Of a stretch of 43,715 nucleotides of DNA, positions 36,955 to 43,715 are shown in pieces. The position numbers were made by a program, and so were the translations under genes. The DNA is from an uncultured cyanobacterium (GTDB taxonomy: Bacteria; Cyanobacteriota; Cyanobacteriia; Cyanobacteriales; FACHB-T130), in the NCBI GenBank assembly GCA_936920195.1, contig CAKZHE010000084.1, positions 1 to 43,715 of the forward strand, given 5' to 3'. The notes beneath the pieces were generated by a model, which ran no database searches, had not been told where the DNA came from, and saw only the letters and a program-made list of their open reading frames with translations. How positions within the stretch are numbered: position 1 is the stretch's first letter; the number at the start of each line of letters is the position of its first letter.

Positions 36955-37935
36955 ATGGAATCTATCACAGATCAACCAGGCTCAATTGCCGTTATTGAAC
37001 ATCAACCAGTCGTCCAAACTCTTGAATTGCGAAAAGTTTATCGGACTGGCTTTTTTCAAAATCAAAAAGTAGAATCTCTCAAAAATTGTACCCTGACCGT
37101 TAACCAGGGTGAAACTTTTGGCTTATTAGGTCCGAATGGAGCCGGGAAAACTACCCTTCTGAAACTTCTTTTGGGAATAGTTTACCCCACATCGGGACGA
37201 GGAATACTATTAGGAGAACCCTTGGGCGATCGCGCCGTTAAGCAGCGGGTTGGTTATTTGCCAGAAAACCCCTATTTTTACGAATATCTCACCGGATGGG
37301 AATTTTTGCGGTTCATTGCGGGGTTATTTCAACTTCCGGCTGCAGTACAACGCGATCGCATCCCCTATTTATTAGATTTAGTTGGTTTAAATCAAAATAC
37401 TGCCCGAAAAAAACAGTTGCGGCAATACTCCAAAGGAATGTTGCAACGCATCGGTTTAGCCCAAGCATTAATTAACGATCCGGAGTTAGTATTTTTAGAT
37501 GAACCCATGTCCGGATTAGATCCCTTGGGGCGCTATCAAATGCGAGAAATTATCCTTTCCCTTAAAGCCCAAGGGAAAACCATTTTCTTCAATAGTCATG
37601 TTTTAGCCGAAGTCGAACAAATATGCGATCGCGTCGCCATTTTAGCCAGAGGCGAACTAATTTGTAGCGGTTCTTTAGATCAACTTCTCGGCTCCACCCG
37701 TACCTACCACGTCAAAGGGCAAGGGGGCAATCTGGAAATTCTGCGGCAATGGATTCCCCAGTTAGAATTTAATGGCGACTGTTGGCAGGGAGAACTACAA
37801 GGCGAACCTCAAGACTTTTTAGCTACTATTCGCCTGATGGAAGCTCAACTAATTGCCCTCAACTTATCTCGCCAATCCCTAGAAGAATTTTTTGTCCAAC
37901 AGCTTCGAGACAGAGGCATTGTGAGCAGTCAATAA
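36955..37935 (+). CDS. ABC transporter ATP-binding protein (NatA/CcmA-like)
   Basis: A 326-residue ATPase from the ATG at 36955. Walker A GPNGAGKTT, the Q-loop YLPENPYF (Glu in place of Gln), the signature QYSKGMLQRIGLAQAL, Walker B ELVFLDEPMSGLDP and the switch histidine FNSHVL are all present. The C-terminal 90 residues are an extension seen in NatA-type export ATPases. It powers an ABC exporter, but no permease gene lies next to it in the 250 bases downstream, so the partner must be encoded elsewhere or outside. Start alternatives upstream lack support. Confidence 0.9.
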   Translation: MESITDQPGSIAVIEHQPVVQTLELRKVYRTGFFQNQKVESLKNCTLTVNQGETFGLLGPNGAGKTTLLKLLLGIVYPTSGRGILLGEPLGDRAVKQRVGYLPENPYFYEYLTGWEFLRFIAGLFQLPAAVQRDRIPYLLDLVGLNQNTARKKQLRQYSKGMLQRIGLAQALINDPELVFLDEPMSGLDPLGRYQMREIILSLKAQGKTIFFNSHVLAEVEQICDRVAILARGELICSGSLDQLLGSTRTYHVKGQGGNLEILRQWIPQLEFNGDCWQGELQGEPQDFLATIRLMEAQLIALNLSRQSLEEFFVQQLRDRGIVSSQ

Positions 37936-38061
37936 ACGCCTTCATCAACTAGGATTGCGATCAAAACTTTAGTAAGCTAAGTTTGAGAAGCCTACACTGT
38001 CCCTGCAATCAGGCCAGTGTAGGCTGATGTTATAGCGTGTCTAAATGAGTTGTGAAATTCC

Positions 38062-38126
38062 GTAGGGGCAATCCCCCCGTGGTTGCCCCAATTTAACGGG
38101 GTAGGCACGGGGGCGCTACCCCTACA
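38062..38126. repeat. GTAGGGGCAA palindrome and related GC-rich hairpin
   Basis: 38062-38089 is a copy of the repeat at 9192-9219. It is followed by a second palindrome, GGGGTAGGCACGGGGG / CGCTACCCCT, ending near 38126. They lie between the convergent ABC and amt genes in a 256-base gap that holds nothing else recognisable. Confidence 0.65.
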
Positions 38127-38191
38127 CATTTACACAAATGATTCAGACGCGCTATATATCTTAGCTAAGGTCATCAGGATCTAACAACTAT

Positions 38192-39736
38192 CTATTCATG
38201 TCCTGACTTAGAAGACTCAGAACCAGCAAAGCTCAATCCCGAAGCAAACTCTTCCCCATAGCCTTCTTCACCATGTTCGCTCACATCTAAACCTTGATCT
38301 TCTACAGTAGGCTTAACTCGCAAATCCATGAATGAGCCGAGAATTTTCAGAATGACAAAAGTTCCCACCCCAGCGAAAATATAGGTGGCAATCACGCCGA
38401 CCAATTGCTCGAACAACTGAGTAGGATTGCCAAAAAGTAAGCCATTATCTCCAGTTGCCGAGTTAACAGCTGTGGTAGCAAAAACTCCAGTAAGAATTGC
38501 TCCAACTGTCCCACCTACACCATGAATTGGATAGGTATCTAAGGAATCATCAAACTGCCATTTGGCTCGCAGGCTGACGGCAAAGAAACAGCAAACCGAG
38601 GTGATCGAGCCAATCATAATTGCCCCGATGGGGGTCACAAATCCCGCCGCAGGGGTAATACCAACTAACCCAGCAAGGAAGCCACTAGCAATACCAACAG
38701 CTGTTGGTTTGCCTCTCAGCACCCATTCCACAATCATCCAAGTTAGACCCGCAGCGGCAGTGGAGATCATGGTGGTCACAAAAGCTACTGTGGCATAGGG
38801 GCCTTTGTCGGGAGTGTACTGAATTGCCAAAGCACTACCAGCGTTGAACCCAAACCAGCCAAACCAGAGTAATCCAATCCCTAACAGCACAAAAGGAACG
38901 TTATGGGGGGCAGAGGGTCGGATCATGAAGCTTTTCCGCGGACCAATCATCCAAGCGGCAACGACGGCTGACACACCAGAACTAATGTGTACGACTGTCC
39001 CACCAGCAAAGTCTAAGGCTCCAAAGGCTCCAATCCAACCTTTTCCCCAAACCCAGTGAGCCAAAGGAGAATAGATAAAGGTAGACCAGAGAACGATGAA
39101 CCAAAAGTAGGACTTAAAGCTCATCCGCTCGACGATTGCCCCGGAAATCAGGGCTGGGGTGATGATGGCGAACATCATCTGATAAACCATGAACACCTGA
39201 TGGGGAATGGCTGGGGCATAGCCCAAGGGGTCGGGTTGGTTGAATTCCACCCCGCTCAATCCCAGCCAGCTAAAGTTGCCAATAAATTGTTCGATGCCTT
39301 GAGCAAAGCCTTTGGGATCGAGGTTAGTAGGAGTAACGCTGAAGGCTAAACTGTAACCCCACAGAGTCCAGGTAACGCCTACCAGTGCCATGAGCAGCAA
39401 GCTCATCATCATGGTGTTGAGGACGTTGCGCGATCGCACCAGTCCCCCATAGAAAAAGGCTAAACCTGGAGTCATCAGCAGCACTAGGGCGGAGCAGATC
39501 AGCATAAATGCTGTATCCCCGCTAGTAATTGTGGAAGCCGGGGCAGCAGCCGGGGCTGGAGTAGTCGCTCCCGGTGCCGGGGACGTTGTTGCGGCTGGGG
39601 AGGACGATGGCGATACTTCTGTAGTCGGAGAGGCTGTTGGAGACGTGGCTGGGGATTGAGCAGCCACATTACCTATCAGGAGACCGCACACCAGTACGAG
39701 GGCGATGATCCCGGTAGTTAGAAATTTCTTGAACAC
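38192..39736 (-). CDS. amt: Ammonium transporter Amt
   Basis: A 514-residue protein if it starts at GTG 39736 (MFKKFLTTGIIALVLV), chosen for the GGAAGGA upstream; a GTG at 39763 would add nine residues. A signal sequence (to about residue 27, NVAAQ) is followed by a Pro/Ser/Thr/Ala-rich linker of about 50 residues, then eleven membrane spans. Amt signatures TPGLAFFYGGLVRSRNVLNTMMMS, AHWVWG and GGTVVHISSGVSAVVAAW are clear, with the His of the pore in GGTVVHISSG. It takes up ammonium/ammonia, feeding glutamine synthetase; in cyanobacteria such genes are normally NtcA-activated. A candidate NtcA site lies upstream. Confidence 0.95.
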   Translation of the reverse strand: MFKKFLTTGIIALVLVCGLLIGNVAAQSPATSPTASPTTEVSPSSSPAATTSPAPGATTPAPAAAPASTITSGDTAFMLICSALVLLMTPGLAFFYGGLVRSRNVLNTMMMSLLLMALVGVTWTLWGYSLAFSVTPTNLDPKGFAQGIEQFIGNFSWLGLSGVEFNQPDPLGYAPAIPHQVFMVYQMMFAIITPALISGAIVERMSFKSYFWFIVLWSTFIYSPLAHWVWGKGWIGAFGALDFAGGTVVHISSGVSAVVAAWMIGPRKSFMIRPSAPHNVPFVLLGIGLLWFGWFGFNAGSALAIQYTPDKGPYATVAFVTTMISTAAAGLTWMIVEWVLRGKPTAVGIASGFLAGLVGITPAAGFVTPIGAIMIGSITSVCCFFAVSLRAKWQFDDSLDTYPIHGVGGTVGAILTGVFATTAVNSATGDNGLLFGNPTQLFEQLVGVIATYIFAGVGTFVILKILGSFMDLRVKPTVEDQGLDVSEHGEEGYGEEFASGLSFAGSESSKSGHE

Positions 39737-39813
39737 TTGGTTTTTTCCTTCCACACCAAACACAAAGCGAATCTAATGCAACGAATTTTCAGGAATTCAG
39801 ATCGCTACATTCT

Positions 39814-39827
39814 GTATTGGAAGTTAC
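39814..39827 (-). promoter_or_regulatory. Candidate NtcA-binding site upstream of amt
   Basis: GTATTGGAAGTTAC fits the palindromic NtcA consensus GTA-N8-TAC exactly (39814-39816 and 39825-39827), 78 bases upstream of the chosen amt start. The usual -10 box about 22 bases further downstream is not clear; a TAGATT lies 38 bases on. The site is plausible because amt is a classic NtcA target. Confidence 0.45.
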
Positions 39828-40010
39828 GGACAAAGAGGGAATAATAAGCACTTGCTAACTATTTGACCGATAACTTATCAAAACTTAACAATTCCCTTGG
39901 TGTTGGCTGGCAATGAATGAATTGCCAAATGTTTTCCGGAATTCTGCCCCTCAGCTATTCCCTATCGACCTGAGATAAGCATCAAAAGAAAGATTACCCA
40001 TTCCCTATCC

Positions 40011-40502
40011 CTATTCTTCTAACAAACTTCTGAGCATCCAAGCATTCTTTTCATGAATCTGCATTCTTTGAGTTAATAAATCGGCAGTTACTTCGTCGTT
40101 GGCACTGTCTACAATGGGAAATAAAGACCGGGCAGTTTTAACTACGGCTTCTTGTCCTTCTACTAGCAGCTGAATCATTTCTTTGGCTTTGGGTACGCCG
40201 GGAGTTTCGGGAATGGAACTTAATTTGGCGTACTCGCTATAGGTTCCGGGGGCTGGAAAGCCCAACGCCCGAATTCGTTCGGCAATCAAATCTACGGCTA
40301 ATGCTAATTCGGTGTACTGGGTTTCAAACAACAAGTGCAATGTCTGGAACATTGGCCCGGTGACATTCCAGTGAAAGTTATGGGTTTTTAGGTATAGAGT
40401 GTAGCTATCGGCCAGAAATCGGGAAAGCCCTTGGGCAATTTCTTGGCGAGTATTTGGGGCAATGCCAATATCAACGGCATGACCTTTTTTGTGGGATGGC
40501 AT
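40011..40502 (-). CDS. dps: Dps-family ferritin-like DNA-binding protein
   Basis: A 163-residue member of the Dps family. The ferroxidase segment [44 protein letters not shown] includes the two histidines and the Glu/Asp positions of the inter-subunit iron site. The N-terminal tail ([12 protein letters not shown]) is short and basic. Dps shells of twelve subunits oxidise Fe(II) with peroxide, store it and protect DNA. The ATG at 40502 has AAGGACA upstream. It stands alone, near amt on the same strand. Confidence 0.93.
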   Translation of the reverse strand: MPSHKKGHAVDIGIAPNTRQEIAQGLSRFLADSYTLYLKTHNFHWNVTGPMFQTLHLLFETQYTELALAVDLIAERIRALGFPAPGTYSEYAKLSSIPETPGVPKAKEMIQLLVEGQEAVVKTARSLFPIVDSANDEVTADLLTQRMQIHEKNAWMLRSLLEE

Positions 40503-40624
40503 AAACTTGTCCTTATGTTGAGTGAATGGTTGAGTTGCCGACAGGGAAGGGGAATTTCCTCTATCCTAAATCATGGAAGTTGTGGCGATCGCCGTCTAGA
40601 TTCCCATCCTTAATCATAGTCGTT

Positions 40625-42316
40625 ATGAGTATGTTTTGCCTAGTAAATCAAAAAATAGCTGGTTTTTGGAAGCAGATTTTCGGAGCTTTCCCCCAGAGGG
40701 ATGGGACAAGATTATATTATCCAGCCGTGGTAGGAGTGTTATTTGTCAGTGCGATCGCTTTTCCGGCAACTGCCCAAGAGCCGAATATTGAGTTGAAAAT
40801 CGGTGTAGTACAGCGATTTGGGGAAGAAGCGACAGAACGGCTAACCTTACAAGCCACTGAGGGCGATCGCTTAACTTTAAAATTTCTGGGGGGCGATCGG
40901 CAACCCCAAACCCTCCAAACTACTAGCGTCGTGGTAGAAGCCCTAGTACAGAACATCTCGCCCCCCAAGTTGGCAGAAAAAATCATCCTCAGCAACCATC
41001 GCAGTTTTGAAACTGCTGAAGACAACGCTTTAAATTGGCGCAAGCAAGGGATTGCCGTGGAAATTGCCCAACCAAGGCGCTGGCAGGTGTGGGCAAAGAG
41101 AGATGTTTATCGTACTCCCCTACTACGCCGTTTGTTGTTGGAAAGCCTGCAAACCCAAAGTAAGAGCGCTGCCTACTTAGATTCCCAAGCTCAAGCCCAA
41201 CAACTAAAAATTAGTTGGGTACTGAATGGCAATCGCTACAGCCGCGAACAAATGGAAATTGTGGCGGGGAAAAATGTCATTGAAGTGAAGCAAGGTAAAG
41301 TCGGAACAACCAAGGAAACCTCTAACTTGTATGCCGGGAAGTTGCAGTTGCAACCCAACGCTTATCACACCTACACCCTAGTTAATCACGTCCCCATTGA
41401 AACCTATCTGCGGGGGGTTGTTCCCCATGAAATTGGACCTGGAGCGCCCTACAATGCCGTAGAAGCCCAAGCAATTTTGGCAAGAACCTATGCCCTACGC
41501 AATCTGCGGCGCTTTGCCATTGATAATTACGAATTATGCGCTGATACTAACTGTCAAGTTTATCGCGGTTTGAAGGGAACAGTATCCACCGCAGATCGGG
41601 CGATCGCCGCGACTAAAGGTCAAGTGATAACCTATAAAAATGAACTGGTGGATGCCCTCTATTCCGCTGCGACGGGAGGGATTACTGCTCCTTTCAATGA
41701 TATTTGGAATGGGCAGAACCCACCTTACTTACAACCAGTCGTTGATTCAGCGGGCAAAGTCTGGGATTTGTCTAAACAACCTTTAGGGAACGAAGAAAAC
41801 CTGCGACAGTTTATCAGCCTGAAAAAAGGGTTTAACGAAGATGACTGGAGTATGTTTCGCTGGAGCCGCGAAAGCACTTTGCCAGAAATCGAGGAATTTT
41901 TGCACCGCTACCTGAAAAGGATTAATCATACTAAGACCAAATTCACTAAAGTCCAAGAGGTGAAAATAGTCAAGCGATCGCCCTTTGGCAGAATCCTGAA
42001 AATGTCTGTCCAAACTGACGGCGGTACAATTGAACTGGAAAAAGACGACATTCGCAGCGCCTTCCTTGCCCCCCTCAGCACCCTGTTTTACCTAGAACCC
42101 ATCTACAACGCCGATAAAACCCTAAAAGGTTATGCTTTTATCGGTGGAGGCATGGGACACGGGGTAGGACTAAGCCAATCAGGAGCGTACCATTTAGCCA
42201 AGATCGGTTGGTCTAGCCAAAAAATTCTCAGTTTTTACTATCCCGGCACAGAACTACAACCACTGAGCGATCGCCTAGTCTTTTGGCAAGAACCATCCCT
42301 ACCATCCCAGAAATAA
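40625..42316 (+). CDS. SpoIID/LytB domain protein
   Basis: A 563-residue exported protein from ATG 40625 or 40631; a longer start at 40526 lies in the divergent dps promoter region. The hydrophobic segment YYPAVVGVLFVSAIAFPATAQ at about 30-50 is a signal sequence. The SpoIID domain runs from about 260: HTYTLVNHVPIETYLRGVVPHEIG, then EAQAILARTYALRN and, at the end, GMGHGVGLSQSGAYHLAKIGWSSQKILSFYYPGTEL. Family members bind or trim peptidoglycan glycan strands (SpoIID is a lytic transglycosylase). The catalytic Glu is present in PHEIG. Likely periplasmic cell-wall enzyme or amidase enhancer. Confidence 0.88.
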   Translation: MSMFCLVNQKIAGFWKQIFGAFPQRDGTRLYYPAVVGVLFVSAIAFPATAQEPNIELKIGVVQRFGEEATERLTLQATEGDRLTLKFLGGDRQPQTLQTTSVVVEALVQNISPPKLAEKIILSNHRSFETAEDNALNWRKQGIAVEIAQPRRWQVWAKRDVYRTPLLRRLLLESLQTQSKSAAYLDSQAQAQQLKISWVLNGNRYSREQMEIVAGKNVIEVKQGKVGTTKETSNLYAGKLQLQPNAYHTYTLVNHVPIETYLRGVVPHEIGPGAPYNAVEAQAILARTYALRNLRRFAIDNYELCADTNCQVYRGLKGTVSTADRAIAATKGQVITYKNELVDALYSAATGGITAPFNDIWNGQNPPYLQPVVDSAGKVWDLSKQPLGNEENLRQFISLKKGFNEDDWSMFRWSRESTLPEIEEFLHRYLKRINHTKTKFTKVQEVKIVKRSPFGRILKMSVQTDGGTIELEKDDIRSAFLAPLSTLFYLEPIYNADKTLKGYAFIGGGMGHGVGLSQSGAYHLAKIGWSSQKILSFYYPGTELQPLSDRLVFWQEPSLPSQK

Positions 42317-42336
42317 AACCGGACTTACGCACTGCC

Positions 42337-42590
42337 TAGGCTGTTGACTTTGGGCTTTTTTAGGGCTTTTCTGTTCATGCAGTTTCTGTTTCTAGGTAGT
42401 CAGTTTCGGGATTGTCAACTAATATCAAGTCCTTGTAATTAACCGTGGTTGATGTAGGGGCGGGTTTGGGGACAAGCTTTGCTCCTCACCAATAACCTAA
42501 ATAAACCCGCCCCTCCACGTACTGTAAGACCTGCCGAACTGCTGAATTTTAGGCGGTGTGGGGCGGGTTTAGATCATTTGTGGGGGTTAA
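42337..42590 (+). repeat. MITE left end plus GC-rich repeat overlapping the GT2 gene
   Basis: The MITE end TAGGCTGTTGACTTTG starts at 42337, followed by TTCATGCAGTTTCTG, and the GC-rich repeat runs 42450 to about 42590. No right end is seen. The last 40 bases lie inside the glycosyltransferase coding region and encode its C-terminus. At 42321 the string GGACTTACGCA precedes the MITE end. Confidence 0.78.
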
Positions 42591-43577
42591 TAATTCTAAA
42601 TTATCCTTTTGAGTGTAAATTTGTCCGTCGTTCCAAGGAGATTGGATGAGGGCGATCGCAGCTTTCCAAAACCCGATTTTATAAAAGAAAGCGCGAGTTA
42701 AAATTCTGATGGGCGAACCACTTTTATAACAGGGAGGATGCCCTAAAACGTGACAATCAAATAATTTGATATAAAACCGCAGTTGCTGCCCAAAAGTGAG
42801 ATTTTTTAAACCTAATAAAAAGTGGTTGTGATAAAAAGTGATTTGATAAGCAAACGAGCGCGTACTGATGTCGTGACAGCCTCCGGTTTCTTCTCCCAAG
42901 TGGATTAAATGAGCCGCAGGATCGTACCAAATTTGATAACCAGTCTTTCGCAACCGCAGACAAAAATCTGATTCTTCTCTGACGGCACTGCCGCGAAATC
43001 TTTCATCAAATTGCAACCCAAATTTAGTGAAAATTTCTCGTCGAAAGGACATATTACAGCCCCTGGCAGAAATTACTGGTTGTGCTTTGATAGTATGAAC
43101 TAAATCAAAATGATACCAAGCGATCGCCGGATCGTGGGCTTCAGAAGGCAAATCTTCAATAGTATATTCTCCATAATTTTCACTTTCTGATAATTTCATT
43201 CGATCGAAAACTCGCCCTGCTACTGCTCCCACTTCAGAACGTTCTAAATAATTGCGGGTGTGGGCAGCTAAAAACCCGGTTTCTAAGCGCACATCATCAT
43301 CAAGAAATAGGACAATATCACCAGTAGCTCGCCGCACTCCATAATTACGCGCTCCGGGCAAACTTGCCCATTCTAAACGCCACCAAGAAATCTTTTGGGT
43401 AGCAGCTAATTCTTCTAAAAAAGCTTGAATTTCTGGTTGGTGTTGAGCAGTTTGATCGACTACCAAAACTTCAAAATTGGGATAGTCCTGTTGCAAAACA
43501 TCATTAATGGTATCTCGTAGGGGTTCTTCCCGCTGATAGGTGGGAATAATCACGGAAATGGATAGGCGATCGCTCAT
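42549..43577 (-). CDS. Glycosyltransferase family 2
   Basis: A 342-residue GT-A enzyme. The N-terminus LSISVIIPTYQREEPLRDTI, the acidic strand VLVVDQT, LPGARNYGVRRATGDIVLFLDDDVRLE with the DDD metal site at 93-95, and ISARGCNMSFRREIFTKFG are standard for GT2. A W/H-rich segment HLGEETGGCHD follows, and the C-terminal basic part may touch the membrane. It should add a sugar to a surface glycan; the donor is unknown. The last dozen codons (PTNDLNPPHTA) come from a dispersed repeat, so the original C-terminus has been replaced or extended. The start ATG at 43577 has no clear ribosome binding site. Confidence 0.86.
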   Translation of the reverse strand: MSDRLSISVIIPTYQREEPLRDTINDVLQQDYPNFEVLVVDQTAQHQPEIQAFLEELAATQKISWWRLEWASLPGARNYGVRRATGDIVLFLDDDVRLETGFLAAHTRNYLERSEVGAVAGRVFDRMKLSESENYGEYTIEDLPSEAHDPAIAWYHFDLVHTIKAQPVISARGCNMSFRREIFTKFGLQFDERFRGSAVREESDFCLRLRKTGYQIWYDPAAHLIHLGEETGGCHDISTRSFAYQITFYHNHFLLGLKNLTFGQQLRFYIKLFDCHVLGHPPCYKSGSPIRILTRAFFYKIGFWKAAIALIQSPWNDGQIYTQKDNLELLTPTNDLNPPHTA

Positions 43578-43660
43578 AATTTACTCACTGGTTATTGGCA
43601 AGTTTATTTGTTTTTAAAAACCGCATTTGTCGGTCAGGACTTACGCAACACCTCTATTAG

Positions 43661-43715
43661 TAGGGTGTGTTAGCGCAGCGTAACGCACCATAAACGCTAT
43701 ATGCAGAGCAACTGC
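43661..43715. repeat. 55-base repeat, copy 2, at the window edge
   Basis: TAGGGTGTGTTAGCGCAGCG ... GAGCAACTGC, the same 55 bases as 15406-15460 with two substitutions. It may continue beyond the window. The string GGACTTACGCA lies 20 bases before it (43637). Confidence 0.78.

Overview
The window is a piece of a cyanobacterial chromosome, probably from a filamentous species. The basis is the dense scatter of the HIP1 octamer GCGATCGC, cyanobacterial gene families (a DnaK1-type chaperone, the TIGR03492 LpxB-like protein, NtcA-type promoter signals, VapBC with a DUF2281-type antitoxin), and a heavy load of dispersed palindromic repeats between genes. The species is not identified. No rRNA, tRNA or CRISPR array was seen.

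Layout. 1-420: N-terminal part of a TnpB gene and the probable left-end hairpin of its IS200/IS605-type element. 421-6813: surface-glycan genes (GT2, GT4, SDR epimerase, WecG/TagA transferase, then GalT and an FkbM methyltransferase on the other strand). 7123-10283: dnaK and a zinc-finger-less J protein. 10341-16124: an accessory stretch with an MntA/HepT pair, an apparently unpaired ParD-like antitoxin beside a 325-bp MITE, a two-gene aspartic-protease cassette, two tiny membrane proteins and a VapBC pair; a malonyl-CoA-synthetase-like gene sits among them. 16145-22236: a repeat-rich membrane-anchored protein, hslO, an unknown protein, a REP-associated tyrosine transposase (RAYT) between two near-identical palindromic repeats, and an XRE regulator. 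22446-27416: an RND pump, an HNH nuclease with an overlapping partner, and a PNPOx-fold protein. 27775-31534: rplI and dnaB, the latter with two inteins. 31576-37935: FKBP isomerase, phasin-like protein, pentapeptide protein, LpxB-like protein, SMR transporter, cobA, CbiX-type chelatase and an ABC ATPase. 38192-43577: ammonium transporter with a candidate NtcA site, Dps, a SpoIID-domain protein and another GT2.

The most notable features are: (1) the RAYT gene flanked by two copies of a three-hairpin repeat, with more copies or fragments elsewhere in the window; (2) a MITE with clear terminal inverted repeats, whose left end joins the same position of that palindrome at two loci; (3) dnaB carrying a 348-aa intein in the Walker A motif and a natural 136-aa mini-intein at the RESG/SIEQ site; (4) a GC-rich dispersed repeat, six copies, one of which encodes the C-terminus of a glycosyltransferase; (5) overlapping two-gene cassettes of unknown function. 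All functional assignments come from reading motifs; no database search was run.
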